64,000 bases of DNA, taken from an uncultured Lachnospiraceae bacterium. Its GTDB lineage: Bacteria; Bacillota; Clostridia; Lachnospirales; Lachnospiraceae. The position numbers and the translations under genes are program-made. Positions 9,844 through 19,874 of this stretch are shown piece by piece. Numbering within the stretch: position 1 is the first letter of the stretch; every line of letters begins with the position of its first letter. The notes beneath the pieces are model-generated. The model made no database searches. It saw only the letters and a list, made by a program, of their open reading frames with translations, and was not told the origin of the DNA. The DNA lies in NCBI GenBank assembly GCA_947591155.1, contig CANQDA010000001.1, forward strand, positions 224,494 through 288,493. Reading direction: 5' to 3'.

Positions 9844-10348
9844 CGAAGTGTTCTCCTTTCTTCAAAAGTAACAAGACTTCGTTGACAATCCGCGCATTGC
9901 GCAATATAATAACTTAAACATTCTAGGTCAAACGAAGGGACTCTCATAATCAGCTGCAACTGATTTTGAGGGTCTTTTTCTTGTTCTGCATGCATTATAA
10001 CCCGCTTTTTCAAAAAAGTCAATGGGATTTTTCAATATTTTTATTATATATGCTGTCATTTCTTCTGCGTAACATATTTTTATGTACTTATGCTTTATAC
10101 GTTATAGCGTTTTCTTCGTTGCGCTGTTGCTGCGCGCATGTTAAGTTAATTGGATTATAGTTATGATTTAAATGTAAACTTATCAGTGCATTCTATTCTT
10201 TCTACTTGACAAAAAGGAGAGACTTATTTTTAAATCCCCCTGCCATCGTGCGTCTATTATGTGTAGATCAGATCATTATTAACGATTTCCGTTGTCATTT
10301 TCCCCCATACCTCGTTCATCTTCTGAAAAACTTTTTGATTTAATCAAT

Positions 10349-10444
10349 CTATTTTACGCATTTCCTTCCTTTAGCTGCTCTGTACCTTGCGTTTTTCATC
10401 TGCTTTATAATCCCTTCAATCCGTTCAAAAATTGTTTTCCTCAT
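10349..10444 (-). pseudogene. possible TnpV remnant
   Basis: MRKTIFERIEGI... matches only the start of the TnpV-like protein at 21984-22358 (MKKTIFEQMGG...) and sits at the same syntenic position. Confidence 0.4.
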
Positions 10445-10461
10445 CGTCTTTTCCACCTTTC

Positions 10462-11892
10462 TTATCGTTCTCTGTCCACAGCTTTTTTCTGCACTGACCG
10501 TTTTGTCTGTTGTCGTCCCTCCTGCTGGTACCGGTGCAGCTTTTCCAATACACTCGCTTTTTGAGGTTGCTCTAATGGCTTCTCTTTCTTTTGGTCCGTC
10601 TGTTTTTTCCACGCTCGCAGATCCTCGTTATATGCCCTTATCAATTCCTCCGACCTGTGATACACTTTCACAAACGATTGCGTATCCGGATAACCTTCCT
10701 GCTTCACGGTCTGCTCTAAACTCGCGTGCATTCGCTTTACCAACTGCTCCGTCTGCTGGATTTTCCCCTCTAAAGTTTTCCGCTCTTTGCCTTTGAATAG
10801 CCCTGTTGTTTCTGAAAGCTGTTTCTTCAAAGAAGAAATGTCCTGCTGCCTGGATTTTATCTCCTGCGACTGCTTCTGAAGCCTGCCCATTACTTTCTGC
10901 ATGTCTTTCCATTCCTGCAGGTCAATCTTCGGCACAGGTTTTGACGGCAGAGTAAGTTTGGAGATTATCTCCTGCAAAAAATCTTTTGCACTTCTGACAA
11001 TCTGGCGGAACAGGTCAGGGATCCAGCCATGCTGCCGTATAGATTCCACCGTCCTTTCATTGATTTTTTCCCGCTTCACCTTCAGAATATCTTCCTCCGG
11101 AACACCCTCGACTAATGCCACATCCACCGTCCGATTCCAATCCTGCTTTGCCACATTGTCTGCCCGGATTTCTGCCGCCTTCGGATTATTCCTGCCGATT
11201 TTCCTGGTTGCCAGATACACGCCGCCTTGCTGGAATACCGACAGTTTTTCCGCTTCTTCTTTCACATAATTATTGATAAGTTTCGTATACATTTCTTTCA
11301 CTTCTCTGGTAAAAGCTTTATCCTTAAACCATTCCTCTTTCTTCATAAAAATATGGCTCTCATAAATTTCTCCTTTGGGGATAACACTGCACCCGGGTCG
11401 AATATTCCCATGCTCGTCCATAATCTCTTTCTTGGTGCGCCTGTGTTTTCCGTATTCATCATAAAACATATTCCGTGTGGCAATCTTCACTTCCGGCTGT
11501 TCCAAAATCTTCCGTTCGCTGAACACCAAATGGATATGATAGTTGGTCTTTGTCTTATTGTGATGAAGCGCCGCGCTGCATTCCACACCATATCTCGCGT
11601 GAAATATTTTAGTAAACAAGCTCACCACATCATCTGTCCTATATTGAACAAAATTTTCAGGGAGAGCAATGATAAATTCCCGCCCCTCAATACATTTTCC
11701 CACCGATCCGCTCGCTTTGAAATCCATCTGGTTTTCCCTTGCAAGATTTTTCCAAAACTCCGGCGTCGCCCCTTCCGTCTGGTAAGTGTCGTACAAATAC
11801 TCCTGCCTTTTCGGATTAGAGATATAATCTATCCGTCCTATCACATCAGACAGCTTACTTTGCCTGATAAATGAATGTCTTCCTATAAGCAT
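10462..11892 (-). CDS. MobA/MobL-family relaxase (IME1)
   Basis: MLIGRHSFIRQSKLSDVIGRIDYISNP..., HxH motif NYHIHLVFSER; homologous to 22375-23805. Confidence 0.88.
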   Translation of the reverse strand: MLIGRHSFIRQSKLSDVIGRIDYISNPKRQEYLYDTYQTEGATPEFWKNLARENQMDFKASGSVGKCIEGREFIIALPENFVQYRTDDVVSLFTKIFHARYGVECSAALHHNKTKTNYHIHLVFSERKILEQPEVKIATRNMFYDEYGKHRRTKKEIMDEHGNIRPGCSVIPKGEIYESHIFMKKEEWFKDKAFTREVKEMYTKLINNYVKEEAEKLSVFQQGGVYLATRKIGRNNPKAAEIRADNVAKQDWNRTVDVALVEGVPEEDILKVKREKINERTVESIRQHGWIPDLFRQIVRSAKDFLQEIISKLTLPSKPVPKIDLQEWKDMQKVMGRLQKQSQEIKSRQQDISSLKKQLSETTGLFKGKERKTLEGKIQQTEQLVKRMHASLEQTVKQEGYPDTQSFVKVYHRSEELIRAYNEDLRAWKKQTDQKKEKPLEQPQKASVLEKLHRYQQEGRQQTKRSVQKKAVDRER

Positions 11893-11989
11893 TCTCCTTT
11901 CCCCGGCGCTTGCCCGGTTTATTGTGAGTAGGCGCATAGGCGCCTGTTTACGAACCCATCCGCCTTTCGGCGGCAATGCTCCCGGCAGG

Positions 11990-12148
11990 GCGAAATACAC
12001 AGAGCATAAATCCTCGATTTGTGCGATGGGTGTATTTCGCTCTCAAACGCCGAGGGCTTAGATAAGTGTTCTTACCGCCGCAACATTTACGGTTTTGCCT
12101 GTCGGTTTTCCCTTGTTCGACAGATACAGGAGCGTGTCACGCTCCTGT
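11990..12148. other. candidate oriT region of IME1
   Basis: GCGAAATACAC(11990-12000)/GTGTATTTCGC(12030-12040) inverted repeat, TAAGTGTTCTTA (12063-12074), and ACAGGAGCGTG-T-CACGCTCCTGT (12126-12148), just upstream of the relaxase; conserved in IME2. Confidence 0.5.
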
Positions 12149-12167
12149 CCTTATCATCAGAGAAGGA

Positions 12168-12401
12168 TTACCAGCGGAAGATTTCACGCACTCCACGCCT
12201 GTCTAAATATTCTTTTCTTGCCCGCTCCCGTTCCTCTGCAGTAGGTGCGGTTTTTGACTTTTCATATAAGTCATGTAAAACCATACGGTCAAGTTTCTGT
12301 TCCAGCCTCTGCTTTATTTCCTTTTCGCAACTGTTATCGTCGATCAGGTGAAAACGAAGCAACTGCATAAATAATTCCTGCGATATTTGTACGTTCTTCA
12401 T
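12168..12401 (-). CDS. conserved IME hypothetical protein
   Basis: MKNVQISQELFMQLLRFHLIDDNSCEKEIKQRLEQKLDRMV...; paralogue at 24114-24347. Confidence 0.65.
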   Translation of the reverse strand: MKNVQISQELFMQLLRFHLIDDNSCEKEIKQRLEQKLDRMVLHDLYEKSKTAPTAEERERARKEYLDRRGVREIFRW

Positions 12402-12498
12402 CCTATCCCATCCTTTCCGTGACGGTTTGTGACAGTTGTGACAGTTAATTTGATACTGTCTCTGCTTCCTCAAATACCGTCACAACCGTCACTAACTG

Positions 12499-13650
12499 TC
12501 ACACCGTTTTTGCGGCATCTCTCCATAACTGTATTTTCCGTCCTTCATGAGAACGTTCTTTCTTATAGCGAATTCCATACTCCGCATACAAACGTCCTGA
12601 AAGAATGTTCAATTTTTTTGTGATAATATTCGGCTGAATTTCTATCGCCAGCAATGAAATAAGTTCTGTCGCTGAACCTTCCCAAAAAGATATATCTTTC
12701 ATAACACGCCCTGCAATCTCGTCCAGCAAAGGTTCCGGCGGCTCTCTCCACAACTCTGTTTCCGTCTTTTTCAGATCCCACATAAGTGTTTCGGGATTGC
12801 GGAGAAGATAAAGTTTTTGGTCCTGCTGATCTCTGCCTGATACTTCAAGCGTGGCTGCGTTGCCTGTCCGTTTTTCTTTATACAGAAGAAAAGCTCCATC
12901 TGCTGCACCAAGCAACCCGCTTGTGCCTGATATCATATCGAACTTATCATCAGCTATCTGCTTGCGCGTATGGTGTACGAGCAATAAACAGATACCGTTA
13001 CTGTCAGCAAAACTCTTTAATCTCGTAATAACCTGATAGTCGTTAGCATAACTATAATTATCACCGCCCAATTCACGCACCTTCTGGAGCGTATCAATGA
13101 TAATCAGCCTTGTATTATCATGTTCAGCTACAAACCCTGCAAGTTGTTCGTCAAGCCCTCTCCCAAGCTGTCCGGCTGAAACAGAAAAATAGAGGTTTCC
13201 CGTACTCTCCATTCCAAACATCCGATACAGACGTTCCTGTAAGCGGCGATAGTCATCTTCAAGGGCAAGGTACAGTACCGTCCCTTTTCGGACGGCATAA
13301 TTCCAAAGCGGCGTGCCTGTGCTGATGTGATAGGCAATCTGCGCTATCAGAAAACTCTTCCCCAATTTTGGAGCGCCTGCGAAAATATAAGTGCCGGGAT
13401 AAAGCAATCCTTCAATCAATGGCAGCTTACTGTCATACACCGTATCGTACAAATCGCTCATAGAGATCGTTTTCAGATACGATGGATCCAAATTCCGCAG
13501 TAATTCTCTCTGCATTTCCTCAAAGTTCTTGCCATTTTCGCTATAACTGTCTATACTGAAATTGTTATTACATTTTTGAATTGGCTGCCTTTCATCTGCG
13601 CCAACAGATGAGCAAAAGGCAGTCATTTCTTTTTTATTTTCCATCCACAT
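12499..13650 (-). CDS. RecA-like/RepA-type AAA family ATPase
   Basis: FAGAPKLGKSFL Walker A, LIIIDTLQKVR Walker B; paralogue at 24492-25634. Confidence 0.85.
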   Translation of the reverse strand: MWMENKKEMTAFCSSVGADERQPIQKCNNNFSIDSYSENGKNFEEMQRELLRNLDPSYLKTISMSDLYDTVYDSKLPLIEGLLYPGTYIFAGAPKLGKSFLIAQIAYHISTGTPLWNYAVRKGTVLYLALEDDYRRLQERLYRMFGMESTGNLYFSVSAGQLGRGLDEQLAGFVAEHDNTRLIIIDTLQKVRELGGDNYSYANDYQVITRLKSFADSNGICLLLVHHTRKQIADDKFDMISGTSGLLGAADGAFLLYKEKRTGNAATLEVSGRDQQDQKLYLLRNPETLMWDLKKTETELWREPPEPLLDEIAGRVMKDISFWEGSATELISLLAIEIQPNIITKKLNILSGRLYAEYGIRYKKERSHEGRKIQLWRDAAKTV

Positions 13651-13969
13651 CTTCCCCCTTTAAGCCGCCGAGAATAATGGCGATCAATTCAATCACGTCG
13701 AGCAGTTCATCGCTCACATTGGCGCCTGCCTCAATCCTGCGCAGTTCTGTGAGAACAGAGGCAAGTTCCACTTTGAGCGCTTTATACACTCTTGGATTCC
13801 CTTGCACTACCACATCCTGATTCAGACAGCGGCGGTAACAGTATTCCTGCTTTGGGAGTCCCGATAAGGCAACTGCCTTGTTAATCAGTTCATTCTCCTC
13901 CGGTGATACCCGAAACCCTACTGTGATATTTCTCCAACGGTTTTTGTTATCTAAATTTTTAGCTGACAT
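13634..13969 (-). CDS. RHH / MobC-like mobilization accessory protein
   Basis: MSAKNLDNKNRWRNITVGFRVSPEENELINKAVALSGLPKQEYCYRRCL. Confidence 0.75.
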   Translation of the reverse strand: MSAKNLDNKNRWRNITVGFRVSPEENELINKAVALSGLPKQEYCYRRCLNQDVVVQGNPRVYKALKVELASVLTELRRIEAGANVSDELLDVIELIAIILGGLKGEDVDGK

Positions 13970-15050
13970 TCTCAAAATCCTCCTTTCCCAAATCATCCAG
14001 CCTGTTCGCCATCTCCGTTTGTTTAGACGGAAACAGGTGGGCGTACTGATAAGTGATGTCAATGCTCTCATGCCCCACACGGTCCGCAATCGCCACCGCC
14101 GAAAAACCCATATCGATCAGCAGACTAATGTGGCTGTGGCGGAGATCATGAATCCGTATGCGCTTCACGCCAGCAGCTTTTGCGCCTCTGTCCATCTCAT
14201 GATGAAGATAGCTTTTCGTCACCGTGAAAATGCGGTCTTTCTTTTTCAATCCATAGAGCATACCGATATATTCTTGCATTTCCTCACTAAGAAAATGCGG
14301 CATTTTGATCGTACGGTTGCTTTTCTTTGTTTTTGGTGCGGTGATCATATCCTCGCCATGCAACCGCTGATACGACTTGCTGATTTTTACCGTTTCCTTA
14401 ACGAAATCGAAATCAGCGGCTGTCAAAGCCAGCAGTTCTCCCTCTCGGATCCCACACCAGTAAAGCATTTCAAATGCGTAAAAGGAAACCGGCTTGTCCA
14501 TCATTTCAAAGGAAAACTTCTTATATTCTTCTTTTGTCCAAAATAACATTTCCTTGTGTTCCTCGCTCCCCATATTTCCTGCCCTCGCCGCAGGATTGGA
14601 GCGCAGATCATAATAACGGACAGCATGATTGAAGATTGCCGACAACTGATTGTGCAGCGTTTTCAAGTAAGTCTGTGAGTACGGCTTTTTCTTCTCGTCA
14701 CGGTAGGCGAGCATTTCATTCTGCCAGGCTATGACATCCTTCGTGGTGATCTCGCTGATCTTCAGTTTCCCAAAATACGGAAGGAGCTTTGTGCGGATGA
14801 TATGCTCCTTTGTCAGCCATGTGTTTTCCTTCAGACGGTTCTTTATATCCTTTGTATAAAGTTCCACAAATGCTTCAAAACTCATGTCAAGATCGGCAGA
14901 AGTCTGCAGGTAAAACATCCGCTCCCATTCCTGCGCCTCTTTCCTTGTAACAAAGCCGCGTTTACATTTCTGTTTTCGCTCACCTTTCCAGTTCACATAC
15001 CGGGCCATCACATACCATGTGCCGTTATCTTCGTTCTTAAATACTGGCAT
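13959..15050 (-). CDS. tyrosine recombinase/integrase (IME1)
   Basis: RIRIHDLRHSHISLLIDMG...RVGHESIDITYQYAHL, R-HxLR-H-Y catalytic motifs. Confidence 0.95.
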   Translation of the reverse strand: MPVFKNEDNGTWYVMARYVNWKGERKQKCKRGFVTRKEAQEWERMFYLQTSADLDMSFEAFVELYTKDIKNRLKENTWLTKEHIIRTKLLPYFGKLKISEITTKDVIAWQNEMLAYRDEKKKPYSQTYLKTLHNQLSAIFNHAVRYYDLRSNPAARAGNMGSEEHKEMLFWTKEEYKKFSFEMMDKPVSFYAFEMLYWCGIREGELLALTAADFDFVKETVKISKSYQRLHGEDMITAPKTKKSNRTIKMPHFLSEEMQEYIGMLYGLKKKDRIFTVTKSYLHHEMDRGAKAAGVKRIRIHDLRHSHISLLIDMGFSAVAIADRVGHESIDITYQYAHLFPSKQTEMANRLDDLGKEDFENVS

Positions 15051-15252
15051 TTACCTCATCTCCTTTCTCTGTTCCTGTCTTGTCCCCATAGAGTCTTTCA
15101 TAAAAATACTGGCGGTTCACACGCCCTGCAATCGTAATAAAACCCTGTGCTTTCAGCTCCTCATTTAACTGTCTGATCAATTTATAGGCATAAGGCTTTG
15201 ATACGTCTAATTCCCGCGCCACATCATCTGCACGGATAAATCTGTTCTCCAT
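15037..15252 (-). CDS. excisionase-type DNA-binding protein
   Basis: FIRADDVARELDVSKPYAYKLIRQLNEEL winged-helix excisionase-like; upstream of int. Confidence 0.8.
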   Translation of the reverse strand: MENRFIRADDVARELDVSKPYAYKLIRQLNEELKAQGFITIAGRVNRQYFYERLYGDKTGTEKGDEVNASI

Positions 15253-15450
15253 CCTATCAATCCTTCCTTTTCTCGTTCTGCCGTTCTATCCGGTAAAAGT
15301 TCCAGCAGGCATTCCCTTTTCGGCGCTGTGCTGTCCCTCGTCAGGCGCTCACTTACTGTCAATCAGAATCATCGCGGTTTATTCTTTTCCGGACGGTCAT
15401 TCATTTTTTATATAGCTAAACTTATTTGTTTAATTTTGTTTGCATTATAC

Positions 15451-15540
15451 TAAGCATATTTGCTATTGTCAAGTGGCTTTAAAGAAAATATTAAACTTTT
15501 TTGTTTTATTTTATTGACACATCCTAAACATATCTGCTAT
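15451..15540. promoter_or_regulatory. divergent xis/xre control region with two operator-like repeats
   Basis: TAAGCATATTTGCTAT (15451-15466) and TAAACATATCTGCTAT (15525-15540); the second lies inside TTGACA-N18-TATACT. Confidence 0.55.
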
Positions 15541-15989
15541 ACTGATTACACCAAATACATAAGGAGTGAACCACTATGGCTATCGGTGAAAGAATCCATT
15601 TTTTCCGCACTATGCGGGGCATGACGCAAAAATATCTCGGTACGCTTGTCGGTTTCCCTGATCGGAGTGCCGACGTCCGTCTGGCTCAATACGAAACCGG
15701 CTCCCGCAAACCAAAAGCAGACTTGACTGCTGCGCTTGCACACGCCCTTGACGTTTCCCCGCAGGCTCTTGATGTTCCCGACATTGACAGCAACATCGGT
15801 CTTATGCACACCTTATTTGCCCTTGAAGATATTTACGGTCTTACCGTTGGCGAGGCAGACGGAAAGGTCTGTCTGAAAGTCAACAAAGACAAGGGCAGGA
15901 GGGCCTATGGGCTGCTGGAAATGCTTCACGCGTGGAAAGAACAGGCGGACAAACTCTCTGCCGGTGAAATCAGCAGGGAAGAATACGAC

Positions 15990-17350
15990 GATTGTGTCAA
16001 TAGTTTTTCGCAAAATTAAATTCAGCCGTTTGGCAGCCGGCATTAGCCTGTAAGGGAGTCGGACAGTATTCCGTCTTCCGGTTTGGCAAGATGATCCATG
16101 TTCATGTATTTCCGGGTGCCCCATTGGGTCCCGGCTACATGCCTCAGCCGTGCGCAGACCAGCATCAGTGCGCTCTGCCCGTCCGGGAATGCGCCAATGG
16201 CTCTGGTCCGCCGTTTGATCTCCCGGTTCACACGTTCGATCGTATTGTTCGTCCGGATCCGTGTCCAGTGCTGTGTCGGAAAGTCCATGTAAGTGAGCGT
16301 TTCCTCTATGCCGTCTTCCACTTTCTGGGCCGCTCTGGACAGCTTCATCTCCCGCAGCTTCCTGATGATCTGGGGGGCTTTCTCCCTGGCAGCTTCCTTG
16401 TTCTCCTGTGCGTGTACCGCTTTCAGCATCATCGCGACCGTTTTCACTTTATTCCTTGGTGTCACGGAAAAGATGTTCCGGTAAAAATGAACCGTACATC
16501 TCTGGTACCGGGCATCCGGAAAGATCTCCGCCACTGTTTCCAGCATGCCCAGATTCTTATCCCCGATGACAAGCCGGACGCCTGTAAGCCCCCGCTCTTT
16601 CAGCCAGCCAAAGAAGGAACGCCAGCTTTCCCGGTCTTCTTTCATGCCTTCTGCCGCACCGATGATCTCGCGGAACCCATCGCTGCTGACACCGATCGCA
16701 ACAAGGACGGATACATTCTGGATCTCGCCGCCCCAGCTGCGTTTCAGGTAGACCCCGTCCACATAGACATATGGATAGTCCCCGGCGAGCGGACGTGTAC
16801 GCCAGATCTCGATATGTTCATAGGCTTTCTTGTTGAGGTTGCTGATCGTGCCGGGCGAGACCCTGGTTCCCCACAGGGCTTCCGTGATGTCCTCTACGCG
16901 GCGGACAGAGACACCGGCAAGGTACATTTCGATCAGTGCCTCTTCCACGGAGGATTCCCTGCGGCGGTAGCGTTCGATGATGGCCGTCTCAAAGGGAACG
17001 CCTTTGAGCTTTGGGACTTTCAGCTCCACTTCGCCTGCCGTGGTCTGGAAGTTTCGCTTATAATGGCCGGAGCGGTAGCCCTGGCGGGTATCGGAACGTT
17101 CATATCTCTGGGCGTTGACCAGTTCATCGGCTTCCTTGTCAAGCAGGGCGTTAAGGGTTTCTTCCACGCTGCTGCGGACAAGATCCTTCAAATCATGCTT
17201 TATTAAATCCTCATTCAGTTGTATAATGTTATCAGACATGGTTTTTGCCTCCTTTAGTAAAATTTTGTGTGGTAACTTAATTCTACCAAACGGCATAGAC
17301 CATGTCTATTTTTTATGAAGTTAAATTTGCGAAATTAATTATACGTCATC
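15990..17350 (-). mobile_element. IS256-family insertion sequence, copy 1 (1361 bp)
   Basis: Imperfect terminal IRs GATTGTGTCAATAGTTTTTCGC / GATGACGTATAATTAATTTCGC; 8-bp TSD AATACGAC at 15982-15989 and 17351-17358. Confidence 0.95.
16043..17296 (-). CDS. IS256-family (mutator) transposase
   Basis: 417 aa; LKDLVRSSVEETLNALLDKEADELVNAQRYERSDTRQGYRSGHYKR; same translated protein as 40050-41303. Confidence 0.95.
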   Translation of the reverse strand: MPFGRIKLPHKILLKEAKTMSDNIIQLNEDLIKHDLKDLVRSSVEETLNALLDKEADELVNAQRYERSDTRQGYRSGHYKRNFQTTAGEVELKVPKLKGVPFETAIIERYRRRESSVEEALIEMYLAGVSVRRVEDITEALWGTRVSPGTISNLNKKAYEHIEIWRTRPLAGDYPYVYVDGVYLKRSWGGEIQNVSVLVAIGVSSDGFREIIGAAEGMKEDRESWRSFFGWLKERGLTGVRLVIGDKNLGMLETVAEIFPDARYQRCTVHFYRNIFSVTPRNKVKTVAMMLKAVHAQENKEAAREKAPQIIRKLREMKLSRAAQKVEDGIEETLTYMDFPTQHWTRIRTNNTIERVNREIKRRTRAIGAFPDGQSALMLVCARLRHVAGTQWGTRKYMNMDHLAKPEDGILSDSLTG

Positions 17351-17491
17351 AATACGACCGTTGGCGTTATTACTACCCTGAGTTCGACACCACGCAAATC
17401 TGGGCGAAAGTTCCTTCACAGGAATTCAGTGACGCTATGATCAAAGCCTTCAAAAACAAACTCAAAATTGACAAATAAAGACGACAAAAAC

Positions 17492-17527
17492 GCCCTTAGC
17501 CATGAGTCATTACCCACAGCTAAGGGC
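17492..17527 (+). terminator. hairpin GCCCTTAGC...GCTAAGGGC after the IME1 regulator
   Basis: 9-bp perfect stem just downstream of the xre stop codon. Confidence 0.5.
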
Positions 17528-17643
17528 ATTCTAATATGGATTCGTTCAGAGTCTGGCTCTGGACGACAGTCACACAAGCCACTTCTCAATCATTCTCTTA
17601 CCCAAAAACCACCGGGTTGCAAGAATAATCGCTCTTATGCGAC

Positions 17644-17661
17644 TGTTATCAAATTGTTATC
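17644..17661 (+). repeat. IME1 right arm-type repeat pair TGTTATC-N4-TGTTATC
   Basis: Starts at 17644 and 17655, 11-bp spacing; 78 bp from att B. Confidence 0.7.
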
Positions 17662-17721
17662 AAAAGACCTGTTGAAATGCCGCGAACCCGCATAAATACT
17701 GGATCTCTGCGACCTTCCAAA

Positions 17722-17736
17722 TTATTCAAGCTCGAT
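17722..17736 (-). other. attachment site B (IELE-stop), IME1/IME2 junction
   Basis: TTATTCAAGCTCGAT; reverse complement ATC GAG CTT GAA TAA matches the guaA 3' end. Confidence 0.8.
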
Positions 17737-17749
17737 CCTTGAACCTTTG

Positions 17750-17852
17750 CCTTAAACGATTTTGTATAGGCTATTTAGCTCAAGGTATCAACATTATTTA
17801 GATTATCCATAAAATATAGACTATCAGATTTTTTGTTGTCATTCTGTTGTCA
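17750..17852 (+). repeat. IME2 left-end sequence copy LE1 including the arm pair
   Basis: Related copies at 19099-19153 (LE2) and 19875-19975 (LE3). Confidence 0.75.
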
Positions 17853-17916
17853 CAAATAAGTTGACTACATTAACCCATTCTATCGTTTGCAGCAATCCGC
17901 TATTCAACAATTCTCA

Positions 17917-19080
17917 CTATATCATACGAAATTCTTTTATCATCTCCAAAACATTCTGGAATCTTTTTGTTTTATCAGGATGTAATCCCTTTTGAACAAA
18001 TCCTCGCAAATTAGCGTCTACTATTTTATCAGTATTAGTTTTTCCAGTCATAATATAATACACTATTCTAGTCAAAGCATACGTTTCATGCAAAATATCA
18101 TATGTATTAAATCCCTCGGTAACAAGGGACGGATCATTGAAATATCCCTTAAAATCCGTGTTACTCGTTGTTAATTGACTATCTGGTATTTTTACAAGTC
18201 CAAAATCGGAAATTTTAATTACCGCTACATCTTCATATGCTTTTATCAATATATTTTTAGGGCTAATATCTCTATGCAACCTTCCTTTTGAATGTATATA
18301 CCCAAACGCCCTCAAGACTTGCAATGCAATCCCTTTTCTTTGAGAGCTTGATAAAGCAGAATTGTTTTGTGAAATATATGAATCTAATGTATAGTCCATA
18401 TACTCCATTATATATTCATTTTTTTCTTCATCATACCTATATACCTCAAGTATATATGGAGAAGAAAATTTTTTCATTTCCTCAAATTCTCTTCTAAATC
18501 GTTCCAATTCCTTATTAGATAAGTCCTTTTTAGCACGTTTTATAACAAAGTTCCGATTATAAAAGCTATCCTTATATTTATATACGTTTGCATACGAACC
18601 CTGACCAATTTGTTTAAGCTTATACGTCATGTCTGAACTTGCACTTTTAACATTAACACTCTTTGGCACATAAAAAATCGGCTGAATATAATACAAATCA
18701 ACTTTCGACATATTAGATGGTAATGTACTGCCACCGCTAGAACTCAAAAACTCTCTGCAATCTTTTATCAAGTTCAAATAGTATTCATCAATTTCGAAAG
18801 CATACTTTGACGCTTTTAACGCACTATACAACCCCATTGTTATTTCTATTATGCTAATCAAATCCCTGCTCGGTTCTGCCCAAAAGTGGGCACCATATTC
18901 GCCAGTAGGAAGCCTTTCATTCATAGTTCTAAATAAGGATATGAAATAATAATGCAATGTCGCCAATATATCACGAAGCTTACTATTATCCACACCTTTA
19001 TATAGTTCTGAAAACTCCGCATTAAACCCTCTTGTTTGAAGTTCTCGATATTGCGCCTCAATATAATTTTCTATATTCAT
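17917..19080 (-). CDS. Ser/Thr protein kinase with uncharacterised N-terminal domain
   Basis: IGQGSYANVYK glycine loop, VIKRA, HRDISPKN, DFG motifs. Confidence 0.9.
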   Translation of the reverse strand: MNIENYIEAQYRELQTRGFNAEFSELYKGVDNSKLRDILATLHYYFISLFRTMNERLPTGEYGAHFWAEPSRDLISIIEITMGLYSALKASKYAFEIDEYYLNLIKDCREFLSSSGGSTLPSNMSKVDLYYIQPIFYVPKSVNVKSASSDMTYKLKQIGQGSYANVYKYKDSFYNRNFVIKRAKKDLSNKELERFRREFEEMKKFSSPYILEVYRYDEEKNEYIMEYMDYTLDSYISQNNSALSSSQRKGIALQVLRAFGYIHSKGRLHRDISPKNILIKAYEDVAVIKISDFGLVKIPDSQLTTSNTDFKGYFNDPSLVTEGFNTYDILHETYALTRIVYYIMTGKTNTDKIVDANLRGFVQKGLHPDKTKRFQNVLEMIKEFRMI

Positions 19081-19098
19081 TTCTTTGCAAAGCCTCGC

Positions 19099-19153
19099 TT
19101 AGATTATCCATAAAATATAAACTATCAGATTTTTGTTGTCATTCCGTTGTCAC
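19099..19153 (+). repeat. IME2 left-end repeat copy LE2
   Basis: ttagattatccataaaatataaactatcagatttttgttgtcattccgttgtcac. Confidence 0.75.
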
Positions 19154-19165
19154 AGTCTCTGTAAA

Positions 19166-19468
19166 TCAGGCGAAAATTTTACTCTCTGTTTTCCTCAAAA
19201 TGATCCGGCACACATTGTCTGCCTCATTTTTCCATTTAGGCTCAATAGAAAAGACATTTGTTGATATTTTCTTAAAAGGTACTTTGTTTTCATTGAGCAA
19301 CTGTTCAAACATAATTGATTCCAAAGTATCAGAGAACATATAGTTACTATTTTTCATATTTGGGGTTATAGTAGACGCCTCTAAAAATCCAATTATGACA
19401 AATACCAAAAATAAACTTGATAATCCAAGCATCATTTTTGTAATTCCAATGCCGTTTCTTTTCCCCAT
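19166..19468 (-). CDS. small protein with N-terminal transmembrane segment
   Basis: MMLGLSSLFLVFVIIGFL hydrophobic segment. Confidence 0.55.
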   Translation of the reverse strand: MGKRNGIGITKMMLGLSSLFLVFVIIGFLEASTITPNMKNSNYMFSDTLESIMFEQLLNENKVPFKKISTNVFSIEPKWKNEADNVCRIILRKTESKIFA

Positions 19469-19525
19469 AACATTTCCTCCATAAGTTTTACTCCATAGAA
19501 TGCACTACACTTTTTTGATGAGAAT

Positions 19526-19846
19526 TTATAGCAACCGGTATTTCTTCTCTATCTGCGAATACACAATTAGCAGCGCAATAGTAATCACCACAACGCCTAA
19601 AATTACAGGTATAAAGCCAACTGAATTTTGTTCAAGAAATAGCAATGGTATCCCGCATATCTCTATGAGTATAGCATAAACAAACCAAAGCGCCGCAACG
19701 GAATGGTTATATTTTTTAGTATCGTTAACTTCAAATGGCTTTACTCCTGTGAAAAAACCAACAGGCTTTTTTGATCTCCATGCCAAAACACTAATACCGA
19801 AAAGTATAGCACTAACCAAACTCCATATAATAAATGCTATAATCAT
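19526..19846 (-). CDS. small hydrophobic membrane protein (106 aa), paralogue of 288-608
   Basis: Near-identical translation to 288-608. Confidence 0.7.
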   Translation of the reverse strand: MIIAFIIWSLVSAILFGISVLAWRSKKPVGFFTGVKPFEVNDTKKYNHSVAALWFVYAILIEICGIPLLFLEQNSVGFIPVILGVVVITIALLIVYSQIEKKYRLL

Positions 19847-19874
19847 TAATTACACCTCGCTCCTTAATCGTTAT

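Larger units (their letters stand above)
15576..17478 (+). pseudogene. XRE-family regulator interrupted by an IS256-family element (coding parts 15576-15989 and 17351-17478)
   Basis: Removing the IS and one TSD restores ...EEYDRWRYYYPEFDTTQIWAKVPSQEFSDAMIKAFKNKLKIDK, matching the intact IME2 copy. Confidence 0.9.
707..17736. mobile_element. IME1: integrative mobilizable element with MobA/MobL relaxase, carrying a type I R-M island
   Basis: Bounded by guaA-like att sites A and B; Int/Xis/XRE at the right end; TGTTATC-N4-TGTTATC repeats at both termini (819-836, 17644-17661). Confidence 0.8.

Noticed and set aside
9840-10022. 60-aa ORF upstream of the R-M operon
   Set aside because: Not supported by motifs or coupling beyond a 4-bp overlap; left uncalled
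11227-11874. 215-aa plus-strand ORF opposite the IME1 relaxase
   Set aside because: Antisense to a conserved relaxase; a similar shadow ORF occurs at 23266-23577
16091-17206. 371-aa ORF antisense to the IS256 transposase (also 40140-41255)
   Set aside because: Mirror of a clear transposase frame; no recognisable motifs; GC-rich antisense artefact
17681-17702. CCGCATAAATACTGG in inverted orientation relative to CCAGTATTTATGCGG at 673-687, as a possible IME inverted terminal repeat
   Set aside because: Short motif; orientation relative to att differs between ends and it is absent from IME3; insufficient to define a terminus
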